A DNA stretch of 64,000 nucleotides from the NCBI GenBank assembly GCA_951640195.1, contig OX621163.1, positions 3,286,001 through 3,350,000 on the forward strand, given 5' to 3'. Positions 1 through 11,378 of this stretch are shown one piece after another. The stretch comes from Porpolomopsis calyptriformis (lineage: Eukaryota > Basidiomycota > Agaricomycetes > Agaricales > Hygrophoraceae). Both the position numbers and the translations under genes were made by a program. Positions within the stretch are counted from its first letter, which is position 1. Every line of letters begins with the position of its first letter. The notes under the pieces were generated by a model that did not search any database, had not been told where the DNA came from, and saw only the letters and a program-made list of their open reading frames with translations.

Positions 1-800
1 TAGTCTCAGAGTTCCACTCCACTTATCTGGAGAAACCTGGACCCCTCTATTGAATTCTTGTGCTCTTATTTATTCTTTTTCTTTGATTCAAAAAATCATT
101 ATCTATTCCATTAAAGGGACTAATTCTATATCCCTTATGGGCATTTCCTCTGACTCCTCCTACTCCTCTGAACTTTCTCCACTTTCTCCACTATCCTCAT
201 AATCCCCATCTAGTAACTCCTCTGTCCTCTCCATGGACTCCCTCATCCTCATTTTCCTCATCTCCCCCTGAACTCCTTGTAACTCCTCCCTCAAACTCTC
301 CATCTCCGCCAACTCTGCATTTCCTTGTCACCTTTTTCTTCCATGCTCCAGTTCCTCCGTGGCACTCTGGGCATGTTTTCTCTTCATGGGTTCTTCCCCA
401 ACCTAACACTTCCCCTTCATATGTTGACAGGCAGTGCAACTCTGGGCCTTCCCCTGTCCAGTTGGCCACACACATTCCTCCGCTAACCCCTTCCAGGTGC
501 AAGGCTCATATGGAATCCTCCTAAATGAACTCCAGTCAACTCCAGAACAAAACGGATAAAAAAGACAATACTTATGGCCTTCTGATCATGGCATCTTGCC
601 CTGATCTCTCCTCCGCTGCCATCTCCATCTGCTCCATTGTTTGAGCTGCCTCCTTTGCCTTCCTTGCTGCCTTCTTTTTTGCAGCCTTAGCTGCCTTTCT
701 AGCCACCCATCATTCTTCTCTCAACTGCCACTCTTCCTCCATTCTCCAAGTCTCCTCCACTTGCTTCTCTGCTTCCTTGCACTCTTGTTGTTCTTCATCC
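1..800 (+). mobile_element. 3' end remnant of an E-family gypsy element
   Basis: This stretch aligns by eye, with indels, to 41438-42240 inside element E: the same opening (TAGTCTCAGAGTTC), the same end of the pol frame, and the same antisense coiled-coil/Cys gene. Homology fades near 800, before any LTR is reached. It is therefore the 3' part of a second E-type element whose pol lies left of the window. Only the extreme C-terminus of pol remains on the plus strand. Confidence 0.7.
103..800 (-). pseudogene. Antisense coiled-coil/Cys-rich accessory gene, decayed copy
   Basis: The minus-strand frame ends at 103-105 with the same LVP.ME terminus as the copy in element E at 41525. Read from the right, an Ala/Lys/Glu-rich coiled-coil exon (about 600-800) is followed by an exon with the Cys pattern CxPC, EEC and SCTACQHMKGKC. 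An in-frame stop directly follows KGKC and small indels shift the frame. The donor position reads GCAAG here against GTAAG in the E copy. The family resembles basidiomycete proteins pairing a coiled coil with a Zn-cluster-like Cys motif; function unknown. It is antisense to the host element's pol. Confidence 0.5.
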
Positions 801-1037
801 CCAGTGAAAATTGCATTAGTTGAGACAGACTGTGACAGACTGTGAGTGATTGAGTGAGTATGTAATCTATTCTCTACATCTCTGGCTGGTTTACTTCCAT
901 ATTCCATCCCTTTCTGGCTATTGCTCTACTATTCTAAGCATGAATAATTTATCGTCTTGTAACTTTTCTTATGGTGCAAAGCAATCAAATGATTTTTGTC
1001 TGTCAAAAAAAAATTTACACTAAGTCCAGCTTCTATT
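801..1037. other. Spacer upstream of the Tnp2 reading frame
   Basis: This is AT-rich sequence between the E-type remnant and the first Tnp2 ATG. It holds a short direct repeat (GACAGACTGTGA around 823-844) and an A9 run near 1005. I see no gene. It may hold the 5' untranslated or terminal part of the Tnp2 transposon, but no CACTA terminus could be identified. Confidence 0.4.
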
Positions 1038-1304
1038 ATGCCACTAACATATATCTGCGGTTGTAAAAAGCTCTGTGGTGGGGCACCTCGGGAAGTATCC
1101 TGTGCAACATATAACTGACATTCAAAATAGCGCACACAAGAGGGCTTTACTGTCATGAAATTGGTGTTCACTCTCCTAAAATTCCTCTCTTTTCTTTGTT
1201 CTTTTCCTTTTTATGCCTTTTCTCTTTGGAAGGGGGGCTGTCTTTGTTGGCAGCGGAAACTACTTGTACAAAGGGAGGAGTCCATGTCCAACTAACTATT
1301 TATA

Positions 1305-2134
1305 CTAGTCCGTCTTGGCAATCTCCTGCACCATACTATCTCTCAAAAACTCTATGAAACTAGAAACTACTTGACCATCCAAAGTGGCCGAATTGTTACC
1401 CCAGTAGATTGCCCCATTAGTGTCACCACCGGAGGCCTGCAACTCGGCAGCCTTCCCCTCGACGAAACTCATTGCTATCTTCCTCGCTTCCTCACCCAAC
1501 CAATCATTGGTGGGACTCCATAACAAACTAGGAGGAACTTCTTCCTCCTCGATCTTAACATTGATGTTAGTCAACGACGATGACAAATCTTCCACTAAGA
1601 ATAAAGAGTCAACAATCACGAAGAGAGCGAGAGAATTGAGAGCTTACCACTAGATAAAGAACTCATTGGACCAGGGGTCCAAGGACGGAAAGGGGGACTG
1701 GCAGCCTAGTCAACTGCCTCCTTCTTGACAGAAGGGAGGGAATCAGCCCACTTGTCAGACCCCCAATTAACCTGCTCCTCTAAAGGGAGCTGGGAAGTAG
1801 GGGGAGGGGCGTCATCATCCCAAGCTAAGAAAAGGAAAGCCTATTATCAACAAACACAGACTAATAAAGACAAAACAAAATACTCACCAAGCGGATCCTG
1901 CATCAACCCACAAGCATGCTGGATTGGCCAGCGAACGAACGGACATTTCTTGACTTTGTGCTTGCCACCGCAAGCGAAACAGGAGAAGGAAGACCAACAG
2001 AGGTTGGCGTCGGAGGGGATGCGCTGGAGGTAGTAGTGAAACAAATCACAATCGAGAAAGACAGGAGCAGTGCGGTGCACCACTCCGGACTGCTTGAAGA
2101 ATCAGACGTAGTGGCCTTGGTGGGAAGGAGTCAT
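1305..2134 (-). pseudogene. K1 three-exon Cys-rich gene, nonsense copy
   Basis: It is the same gene as the open copy at 17518-18341, with both introns at the same positions and phases. The start context is ATGACTCCTTCC at 2134 and the stop is TAG at 1307-1305 after ..KTD. Codon 11 is TGA where K2 has CGA, and a Trp codon in exon 2 is TAG. Both are C-to-T or G-to-A transitions. The Cys/His block CFACGGKHKVKKCPF is intact. TATAAAAG lies about 50 bp upstream (2190-2183 on the minus strand). Confidence 0.7.
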
Positions 2135-2182
2135 GATGATTGACAAAGGACTAAACTGAAGCGTAGGGATACAACCCCACAC

Positions 2183-2500
2183 CTTTTATATGCTCAGAAA
2201 CAAAGGGAAGACCAAAAGGAGGTTCCTCAGTCAAAGAAGAGAAACCCGATACGCCGGGCAAGAGATAGAAACAACGGCGATCTCATGACCAGAAGAACAA
2301 TAGAAACCAGTCATGAGATAACACAGCCTCATTCTGCAGAAGGCTATGCCCAATAGAATTGAGTCATCAGAAGCACACAGCCTTTTGCAGAATGACTAGG
2401 AACAATGGCAAACCTTATTTGAAGGCTGTGAACAATAGAAAATGGGGTGACTGCAGAGGCTGACTCATAATGACTCCTATTTCAGAAATACTATATAAAC
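2183..2500. promoter_or_regulatory. Divergent promoter of cassette K1
   Basis: Two TATA boxes point away from each other: TATAAAAG on the minus strand at 2190-2183 (spliced gene) and TATATAA on the plus strand at 2492-2498 (small ORF). They are separated by about 300 bp containing AGCCTTCNGCAGA-type repeats around 2340-2400. The arrangement is kept in all four cassettes, so the intergenic strip is probably a bidirectional promoter. This is inference from position. Confidence 0.55.
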
Positions 2501-2641
2501 CCTGAGGGCGAAGCGGATCATCACTTCATCCTCCTGTGAGATTACTTGTAGTAGCACGAACGCAATCAGAATCATCAGACTTCTTTTCCATCAGAACAAG
2601 AAAAGAGAAACATAAACCCATAACTACTGAGCCAATCGTTC

Positions 2642-2863
2642 ATGCCCATATTCCCTAAACTCTCAGCAGAGGCATGCAACGGATTTAACTCGCAAAACAA
2701 CTTCTTTGTAGAAGTAAAACTTAACTCAGAAGGGATCATCACCCTTTACGAGGACGTCCCCGTCAGGACTTTCTTCTACATCCTACTAGACTTATTAAGC
2801 TCCAAGGCCTGCCTTGTGATTGATGAAAAGACTTGCAACTACAGTTGTGACATTTACCTGTAA
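2642..2863 (+). CDS. K1 small ORF reading out of the cassette end
   Basis: The 73-codon frame starts MPIFPKLSAEACNGFN about 145 bp after a TATA box. The block GIITLYEDVPVRTFFY and the end KTCNYSCD are conserved among cassettes. The last codons before the stop lie in flanking DNA beyond 2852, so the native stop is not inside the element. If the cassette is an LTR, this would be the 5' end of a reading frame that once continued into the internal region. No family recognised. It is the mirror partner of the spliced gene across the divergent promoter. Confidence 0.45.
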   Translation: MPIFPKLSAEACNGFNSQNNFFVEVKLNSEGIITLYEDVPVRTFFYILLDLLSSKACLVIDEKTCNYSCDIYL

Positions 2864-4403
2864 AGTGAATCAAGATACCTTAGCACAAAGACATGCCTTT
2901 GAAGGCATGGGTGAACCTGAACAGATAGAGAATGCTGGAGATGATGTGAGTCCATTTTTCAGCTTAACTAATACTTCTGCATCTAAATGATCTGTACACT
3001 TCAATCAACTTCATGAAGACTATAATGGTGATGGTCCTCCTCCTCCCTTATTCGATCAAACACAACCCCCACCTGGAGATGGTTCCAGTAACTCTAGACC
3101 ACCCAATTCTGATCCTGGAAGTATCGAAGACCTAGAAAGCCAATACTGCTAACAAAATATCAATCCACAAAATACGCTAGGCCAATCTGACAACAGTAAT
3201 GAGCTAGATGACGATGTACACAATCCATATCAAGTCAAGGACATTGTAAATTGTCTCCAACTCATTTCCCTCATTAAAAATGCTCAGCTAGGTGATCCAC
3301 ATGACAAACTTGACAACCATTTCTGCAAACGTCTGTGCAATCCACCTCAAGAACCACTTTCCCTGGATGACCCAGATTTATAGCTATCCTTCAAGGTCTT
3401 TCTAGCAACTGAACATTCCTCCCAAGACACTTATAGCAAGGTTCGTAAGAGCATCCATGAGTGCTTCCCTGAGTGCCATATGCTCTCACTCAATCAAGTT
3501 AAATAACGCATCGCTGAATTCACTGGCGTCATTCCCATTCTCAATGATATGTGCCCTAACAGTTGTCTGGCATATGTTGGGCTATAGTCCAAACTTGGTC
3601 ATTGTCCCAAATGTGGTAAAGACTGATATGAGAACTGTCCTAGTGACAAGAAAACCAGCCAGCAATGCTTCTATACAATCCCTGTTGGTCCACAGCTCCA
3701 AGATTTGTGGAGGTCACCAGAAAGTGCAGAAGATATCAAGTATCATCAAGGGTGCACCAGCAAACTTCTCCATGAGCTACAAGAAAACGATGGGAATCTT
3801 TCCCTCTATAATAACATACTCTGCAGTACGGACTACTTGCAAAAAGTTGTCGATAGTGAAATAACTGATGATGACATGGTTCTCATACTATCTATCAATG
3901 GGGTGCAACTTTACAAGAACAAGTCCTCAGATATGTGGATATGGATCTGGATTGTTCTAGACCATGCACCCAGTGTTTGCTACTAAAAAAAACATGTCCT
4001 CTGTGCTAGTTTTATTCCAGGACCAAATCACCCCAAAGTTTTGGATTCATTCTTGTTTGCAGGTCTCCATCATCTTAGTGCGATTCAAAACAAAGGACTC
4101 AAGATCTGGGATGCCTCATGTAACAGGCTTTTTCTGTCTAGGTTATTTCTATTCCTAGTGTGTGCAGATGTTATTACTGATACATCTGCTTCGTGTATGA
4201 GAACTGAACACAGAACAAGGTGTGAGGATGACTATAAAGAGTCTTGACACAGTCTATGATTGATAATCATAGAAAGGAAGTCTTTGATCATTTACGAATG
4301 TGATCGATCAGGGAATCGGGAGAATTGGAAGACTGAAAGAGGAAGTCGAGAGGAACTCTTAGAAGATCTAGACTCGAGAGCGAGAGGGAAGTGAATATCT
4401 GAC

Positions 4404-4762
4404 TGTTAGATGGCAGTCTAGGGTTGATTGCAAGGTTTTACTTCAGGCTCTGGGTGTAGGGTTTTAAAGGGTTGGAAGACTACTGATTGGGGTGTTAACG
4501 AAAGAAACAGACTTATCCTAAGTCTATCTACTGCTAGCTTTATATACTAGCTAAGTATGAGTCATACTGACTACGTGTGAGTTATAACAACTATGGATGA
4601 GTCATGTAGATAAGGAGAGTGATGGTAGACTAAATATAGATATGGCTTGGTCACCTTCTATTACTAAGCGGAGTTTGGGTGGCTAAGCGGCTATTGATGT
4701 AAACTGTCTAATGTAAATAGGAATAGACGAGCAAAGGAAAAAGAAAAAATATATCTCTGACA
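4404..4762 (-). repeat. Element A 3' LTR
   Basis: This 359-bp LTR reads TGTTAGATGG on the plus strand and ends CTCTGACA. It contains tandem GAGTCATA-like motifs (around 4558-4610) and TATATAC. It sits at the 3' end of the minus-strand element and carries more TpG/CpA at former CpG sites than the partner LTR. Confidence 0.92.
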
Positions 4763-5040
4763 TTCACCTCCACAAAAGGAAATTCATCCCGAATTTTGAG
4801 AAGACCCTTCGAAGCGAAGGAAGGGTGTCAAGGGGAGGTGTAAAGGGATGGTAGAGGTGGGTAGAGGGGTGATGAGATGGGTGAGCGATGAAGAGGAGGG
4901 ATGAGTGGACAGATGTCAGATCAAAGACTATCCACTAGGTATACTTTTCCTCAACTCTCCAGTAGATATCACCTTCTCTAACCACACATCCAGAAGGGAG
5001 GCGTAAGGAATACTGTTCGTTCGGGAACAGCATCCGGTCC

Positions 5041-5733
5041 CTAGGTCGCGCCATCATAAACTGGGGGTTGAAGCAGGTGTCCATCTGGGTCAAACCAGTA
5101 GTAACGGCCGTCCAACTCCTGGGCACGTCGCAACCAAGTTTCAGCCAGCTCCCTACACATCACAGCATTCTCCTCCAGGTCAAGGATCCTTTCGTACTTG
5201 GCATCCATCATAGAGTGGTACCCGTTCTGGGCAGTATAGAGTTGGTCGGTAACGCGATGGATATGGTGCGAGATGGGGTCTTCAGGGATAGTGGGGGTGG
5301 TGACGTTGGATTCGTCCTGGTCCGGTATAACCATCAAAAGTTGGTACCCAACTTGGTACGCCTCCAGCCAATCTTCGAGTTGATTCTTCTTGTCGTCAAA
5401 GTCGCTGTCCTTGTCGAACGTGTACCAGTGACGGTTGTAGTTGAGTTCGCATCGACGTGCTCCAGAAATAAATGGGATGTAGGTCTCAGGGCACCCAGAT
5501 AGGTGCTTGACCTTGGCAAAGGGGAGCCCTCGGTAGTTACAATTTCGTCCCGGCTTGTCAATGGTATCAGTACGTCATCTCGGCTTCTTGAACCGTCAGG
5601 TCACCAAGACACTGTCAGACGAGGAAGAGGAGGAAGAGGAATCAGGGGGAAGGTTGGAGGTAGAAGCAGTGGGGTTCCCTCAGGGTGGACGCCTCCCAGT
5701 CGACTTGGGAGCATAAAGAACTTGGCGGGGCAT
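5041..5733 (-). pseudogene. Element A extra ORF downstream of pol
   Basis: A separate sense-strand frame of about 230 codons starts MPRQVLYAPKSTGRRPP, 115 bp after the pol stop. A Ser/Pro stretch is followed by a folded-looking block (CPETYIPFISGARRCELNYN, HWYTFDKDSDFDDKKNQL) and a helical C-terminus (DAKYERILDLEENAVM, ending YYWFDPDGHLLQPP). The stops are TGA at former Arg codons, where B often keeps CGA. It occupies the env position of retroviruses, but no signal peptide or membrane segment is seen. The same family member occurs in B, and a different but analogous ORF in G. Function unknown. Confidence 0.6.
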
Positions 5734-5847
5734 TTCGTGCTTCTTTTGATGATTGTTGGGAAGGGGAAGTCCTTATAATCGTCGGAGATTGAAAAGGAGA
5801 AAAAGAGGCTCAACAATCGTGATGTCGGTAGTATTTGTGAAAGAGAG

Positions 5848-8800
5848 TTAAATCGCCGCTTGAATAGACTTTTCATAATTCATTAAGACGTCTTTTGCGT
5901 GCTTGAGGTTCCATCGTGGTTCCCAGGTGGCTGCCTCTATCAGGTAGCCTTTCCACTTGATTAGGTATTGTCGGTTCCATTTTCCTGGGGTGTGATTGAG
6001 AATACGTTCCACTTCATACTTGGGCTCTCCTTCGATCACATCCGGAGGTGGTCGGAGATTGTCATCTTCTCCAATCGGGGGGTGGAGATCGAGATTCTCT
6101 TCTAGAGCCTTGAGTAGTGAAACATGAAACACGGGATGAATCCTCCATGACAGTGGTAGCTTTAGTCGGTAAGCCACAGGTGATACTTGTTTTAGGATTA
6201 TAAAAGGTCCAAGCCAGCAGACATCCAGTTTCTTTGCGGGCCGGCCAGTTTTCAAATTCTTGTCATCAAGCCAGACCCTTTGTCCTTCGTAAAACGTGGG
6301 TTCCTTTTGACATTTTCGATTGGCATAGAGCTTCATTGAGTTAGCGGTCTTTTGGAGAGACTCTTCAGCATTCTCTCTAGCCCTAGTGAGCTGCACGTAA
6401 AACTCATTAGCATCGGGATTTGAGGTTTGGGTTAGAACTGATAAGGGGGTGTCAGGGTGTCAGCTATATTCAAGCCAGAAGGGGGATTGGTGAGTGGAGG
6501 AATGTTCTTGGTTGTTATAAGCGAACTCTGCCGGAGCTAACCAATCTTTCCAATTGTCTTGCATGAAGTTAGTGTAGAGCCGTACGTACTGCTCTAACTC
6601 TTGATTGGTTTGTTTGGTTTGTCCATCTGTTTGGGGGTGATAGGCAGTAGAAAGCCCAGAAGTGGTTCCTAGGAGTTCATTCAATGATGTAGCAAATTTC
6701 GATGAGAATTGGGTTCCTCGATCGGTGATGATCTTCTCTGGCCATCTATGGTGCTTCCAGACATGTTCTTGAAACAGCGCAGTAGTTCCTTTAGCAGACA
6801 GGTTTCCAGTTGTTGGGATGAAGTGAGCCCGTTTGGTGAATCTGTCCACCACAACTAGAATAGCATCAAATCCTTTTGAATTAGGGAGTTCCACAACTAG
6901 ATCAGCAGTGATCTGTTGCCATTGTTTAGTAGGAGGGGGTAACGGTTGGAGAAGTCCAGTGGGTTTCTGTGGATAAACCTTGGTCTGTTGACAAGCAAGG
7001 CAGGACTTCACGTAATTGGTGATATCTTGTGGGGCACCTTCCTATGTATAATTATGGAGGAGCAGTTCCTTCGTCTTCTCAATACCAGGATGGCCACCAG
7101 TGGGTGTGTCGTGGGTCAATCGAATAATTTCTGTGTGCAAAGATACGTCCTTTGGCACAACTATACGATCTCCAGCATCACGCACAATGCCATCTACGTG
7201 GGTGTATCCGGAAGAGGGATCTTCAATTTTGGCCATGATCTCGAGAGGTAAGGGGGAATGAAAACAAAGCTTGGATAAAAAGTTGGGGGATGATAAACTG
7301 ATAATCGCATTGATGAAAAGTGCATTGACAAAAAGTTCTTTTGGCAGAAGGACCTTGTCCTCCACCTCCTCATAAGACTCCGGGTAATGATCTGGACGTT
7401 TGGAGAGTCCATCAGCCTTATTCTTGATCCTAGGCTGGTAGCTGATTCTGAACCAAAAGCGAGCTAAAAACTCAGACCATCTAGCCTGGCGTCTAGAGAG
7501 TTGATGACTGGTCATGAAGTATTGGAGGGACTGGTTATCAGTCTTGATCATAATGGGCTGTCGCATCCCTTGTAGGAGGTATCTCCATTCATTCAAGGCA
7601 GATATGATGGCTAAAAGCTCTTGGTCATGGGTGGGGTAATTTCGTTCAGCTGGGAGGAGGGTTTTGGAGTAGAAGCCAATGGGGTGCCAATCTTCTTCGT
7701 CACTCTCCTTCTGGGTCAAGACTGCACCTAGTGCAACACCAGAGGCATCCATCTCCAGAAGGTAAGGAAGATCTGGTTTCGGGGTCCTCAAAACGGGAGC
7801 AGAGGTAAGCGCATTCTTAAGGGTATCAAAAGCACGTTGTTGCCTAGGGGTCCAAATCCATTCTTGATCCTTTCATAAGAGCTTATTGAGAGGACGAGCA
7901 ATCAGGGAGTAATCCTTGATAAACCTTCGCCAAAAGTTGGCAGTGCCAAGGAAGGATTGGAGGTCTCATTTCTTCTGGGGGATAGGCCAGGTTCTGATCG
8001 CCTCAACCTTCTTGGGGTTAATAGCAATGTGGCCCTTAGAGATCATCATCCCCAGATAAATCACTTCCTTTTTCTCGAACTGGCACTTGACAGGTTTGCA
8101 GGACAGCTGGTTCTTCTCCATGATCTCCAGAGATCATTCCGTCAAATAGGTGAGTTCAGTAAGGTCCTTTCCCATGATCAAGATATTGTCAATATAGATG
8201 TGGACCTGTTTGGAATCTAACCTCTTTGAAGAGAACATCAATCATTCATTGAAAGGAGGCAGGCGAGTTTCACATTCCAAAGAACATAACGGTGGGCTTG
8301 AACAGCCCTCGTCGAGTGTTGAAGGCTCCTTTCCATTTGTCTCCTTCTTTGATACGAATATTGTTAAAGCCCCATTGGATATCCATGACTGTGAACAGTT
8401 CCGCTTCTGATAACTTGGTCTGTTGAATAATCTCAGAGATGAGAGGTAAGGGATAGGCGTCTGGGATTGTGTGAGCATTCAGATAGCGATAGTCTTGGAT
8501 TGGACGTAGTCCAGCATCTTGTCCTTGGGCATTAACTTCTTCACCTTTGGGAGCAAAGAAGAATGAGGCAGCCTGTTTGGAATTCGATTGTCATATTCGT
8601 CCACTTGCAAGTTGTTCCTCCAGGAATTCATTCAGCTTTCCCTGTTCGTACTCAGTGAGTTTGTACACCTTTCCGATCTTGGGTCTAAAGGTAGGTTCGA
8701 GATCAATCGCATGGTCAAATTCTGGTCGTCATGGGGGAAGTTCATCGAAGGTAGTCTTCATAAACACCTTCCAGTGCCTCCAGTATTTCTTCGGCACATA

Positions 8801-9430
8801 CTTCTTCATATCTTCATCCACAGTAGTGGGTCTTGCATGGTCTCCCAGTGAGACCAATCTGATAATCTTGGCGTAGGAGTCGCCATTCAACGTAGAGCCT
8901 ACTCGCGACACTATCACTCCAGCCTGAGAAGTCTTGGTTGGGGCCACAGTCTGACGTGAAGTCAGTGTTCCAGCCTTCCAGTCAACCAGGGGATCATTAT
9001 GTTTGAGCCACGGGTAGCCGAGGATAACCTGTATCATATCTCCTAAATTTGTCACTTCCAAATGGGTTCGTTCCCTAGGAAAATCTGGCATCTCCATCCA
9101 CAGGTCTACAGCATATTCAATGGGACCTCCTCGGTTGTCTGTCCCATCTGCATTCTGCATGGGGATTGGTCCTTCCAATCAATAAAAGGGGATATCGCGC
9201 TCCTGCATGAAGTTCCAGTTTATAAAGCATCCAGAGGCGCCAGAGTCTATCAATGCACTGGCGGCAATTCATCTACCAGTGTCTGTGGTCTCCAACCAAA
9301 GGGGTATGGTTAAAGCTTCTTCGCTCGAATCAAGTGCACCAAGAATTTGGGAAATAGATTGCATAGGGGTAGTGGTACACATAGAAAAGGAGTCCACAAC
9401 GCATGAGCTATTGTCCGGACTGTTCAAAAA
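5848..9430 (-). pseudogene. Element A pol (PR-RT-RNaseH-INT-chromodomain)
   Basis: Read right to left: protease ALIDSGASGCFINW near 9240; RT with LRPIQDYRYLNAHTIP near 8490 and the active site at 8196-8185 reading YIDN instead of YIDD; RNase H with EMDASGVALGAVL near 7740; the HHCC zinc finger of integrase (GGHPGIEKTKELL, CLACQQTK) near 7080-6970; the integrase core with ADLVVELP, TDRGTQF and HPQTDGQTK; and a C-terminal chromodomain ending at 5848. Several stops are transitions. The RT Asp-to-Asn change alone should abolish polymerase activity. Confidence 0.85.
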
Positions 9431-10887
9431 CCCTGTTTCTCCAAAGCTCTCTTCAGCTCTTCTTTCCTCTTAGGCTCCCAGTTGACGATACTACACTTCT
9501 CGAAGTCTTGACGAGAATCTTCATTGGAGTTGACCTCCTCAATTGAGGCTGAGGTCTCCAGAACTCGAACGTTTCTCCCTCGACCAGGTTTCTTTCCTCC
9601 ACAACCTCTAGCTGCTGGGGTGAAGGAGTGGCTTCCAGAACCAGAAGTACTCGTCCTAGGAGCATTGGGACAAGAACTGGCAAAGTGGCTAAATCGTCCA
9701 CAGTTGAAACATGCTCCTTTGGGAATTCCTCCTAGTGAAGCAGGCTTTTCTTCTTGTTTGATTCTAGGGGCAGCAGGGTTGGAATAGGTGGAGGGACCAG
9801 CAGGTGGTCCTTGTCGGTAGGGGGTGTTGGTGATGCGAGTGTTGCGAGTCTGGGGCTTAGAAGATGTTCTAGCTAGAAATTCTCAGTGTCATCTGTCAAG
9901 TTCAGCAGCACGAGACTGCCATTCAAAGAGGGTGGTTGGTTGACAATCTGAAAGGTAGATCTGTTATAAAAGGGAGGGGTTGAGTCCGTCTTTATATAAA
10001 GTTGTCGAAGCTTCTTGTCCATATCCAGTATCATGGGCCCATCGATTGAAATTAATGTTGTACTCCTCTGCACTCTTGTTGAACTGCTTGATGTCCTTGA
10101 TCTTCAGTTGAGCAGTTGACTTGGGGTCCAAGTCTCCAAAGTCTCAGGTGAGGGCTTGTTCAAAGACAGCCCAATCGGCACCAACCCAGTTCAACGTTGT
10201 GTAAGCGTCCACTTGACGCTCAGCCCATGGTTCTGCATTTCCTCTGATCATAAAGGACAAGGCATAGATAATCTTGTCAGCCTCTGAGATTCCTTGTCAT
10301 CCCAAATGGTTCAGCTTCACTTGACGCAGGAAATTGCGAAGCTTGGTGGGATCACCAGAGAATTCATCAGGAGGGTTCATTTTGATCTTGGCGGGGGCAG
10401 GGGCAGGGGCAGGGACAGGGGCAGGGGCAGGGACAGGTTGGGGGAATACTAGGGGTGCTTGGAGAGGTTGGGGGAATAGCCCAAGAGGGGCAGGGACAGG
10501 TTGGGGGCCTATGAGGTTGGCCATCAATACTTGAAGTTGCTGTTCAATCCTATGACTCACTTGTGCTTGGTCTTGTTGGACCTGCAGCAATTGCTGATAA
10601 TCCTGCTTCATGATCTTGAAGGCTACGTGTGGATCTTCTTCTTCATCCTTATCATTGTCCTCAGCTCAACCTTTCCCTTTTGAGTGAGAGGGACCCGCTT
10701 GTTCTTGTTCTTGTTCTTCTTCTTGGGCAGGGTCAACCGTCTTGTCATGGAAGGGAGCTGGGGCAGGAGGGAGAGAGCCTTCCTGGGAGAGAGGGATAGC
10801 AGGGTGAGGGATAGTGGATGATGAACAAGTCAAAACTATTGGTGGAACGGTGGCAGTTGGATATTGGGGGGCTTGATGGGAATACAA
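9431..10887 (-). pseudogene. Element A gag
   Basis: The N-terminus MYSHQAPQYPTATVPP and an acidic Glu/Gln run are followed by a Pro/Ala/Val repeat (10391-10440), the capsid-like [18 protein letters not shown], and a CCHC zinc knuckle CFNCGRFSHFASSC near 9710. A TGA after KGKG (near 10666) is shared with B. Other stops (near 10300, 10140 and 9960) are private. The nucleocapsid knuckle of A is intact, whereas B has a stop inside it. Confidence 0.75.
10391..10440. repeat. GGGGCA minisatellite in A gag
   Basis: Hexanucleotide tandem of GGGGCA with a few GGGACA variants, encoding a Pro-Ala/Pro-Val tract on the minus strand. The tract in B (13664-13773) is about twice as long and mostly CCTGTC, so length varies within the family. 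Confidence 0.8.
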
Positions 10888-11019
10888 GGGGAGAGAGCAA
10901 GCCTAATCGATGTTGATGTCTGGGTGGTGAAATTGATCTGGTGGGTGAAGACCTTCAGCACTGGCCAGACAGAGTAGAGGTTGTATAGCGTGGAGTGAGC
11001 AAGAAGGAAGTCTGTTTCT

Positions 11020-11378
11020 TGTTAGACGGCAGTCTAGGGTTGATCGCAAGGTTTTACTTCAGGCTCTGGGTGTAGGGTTTTAAAGGGTTGGAAGACTACT
11101 GATTGGGGTGTTAACGAAAGAAACAGACTTATCCTAAGTCTATCTACTGCTAGCTTTATATACTAGCTAAGTATGAGTCATACTAACTATGTGTGAGTCG
11201 TAACAACTATGGATGAGTCATGTAGATAAGGAGAGTGATGGTAGACTAAATATAGATATGGCTTGGTCACCTTCTATTACTAAGTGGAGCTTGGGTGGCT
11301 AAGCGGCTATTGATGTAAACTGTCTGATGTAAATAGGAATAGACGAGCAAAGGAAAAAGAAAAAATATATCTCTGACA
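11020..11378 (-). repeat. Element A 5' LTR
   Basis: This 359-bp partner of 4404-4762 is the promoter-side LTR for minus-strand transcription of A. It keeps five CpG dinucleotides or parts of them lost in the other LTR. It faces the 5' LTR of B about 1.3 kb away, so A and B are head to head. Confidence 0.92.

Larger units (their letters stand above)
1151..2852 (-). mobile_element. K cassette copy 1 (1.7-kb TG...CA element)
   Basis: The element is 1702 bp and is oriented by its spliced gene. Its ends are TGTCATGAAATTG and CAGTTGTGACA, so both termini read TGTCA inward. It is flanked by the 5-bp duplication TTTAC (1146-1150 and 2853-2857), and removing it restores the Tnp2 frame. TG...CA ends, a TGTCA inverted end and a 5-bp TSD fit a solo LTR, but the length and the complete intron-bearing gene inside are unusual. 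A DNA element with very short inverted ends is the alternative. Confidence 0.85.
4404..11378 (-). mobile_element. Gypsy element A, full length with both LTRs
   Basis: This 6975-bp chromodomain-type Ty3/gypsy element has the 5-bp duplication CTGAC at 4399-4403 and 11379-11383. Both LTRs are 359 bp. Order on the minus strand is gag, protease, reverse transcriptase, RNase H, integrase, chromodomain, extra ORF. The LTRs differ at nine positions, all transitions and six of them at CpG. The element is not functional (many stops, RT YIDN). It is the same family as B, in opposite orientation. Confidence 0.92.

Noticed and set aside
641..907. Short Leu/Ser-rich and Glu-rich ORFs on both strands
   Set aside because: They are shadows of the antisense coiled-coil exon and its complement.
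1151..2852. Host gene invaded by repeats
   Set aside because: The same unit recurs four times with independent TSDs inside transposons, so it is mobile, not a host locus.
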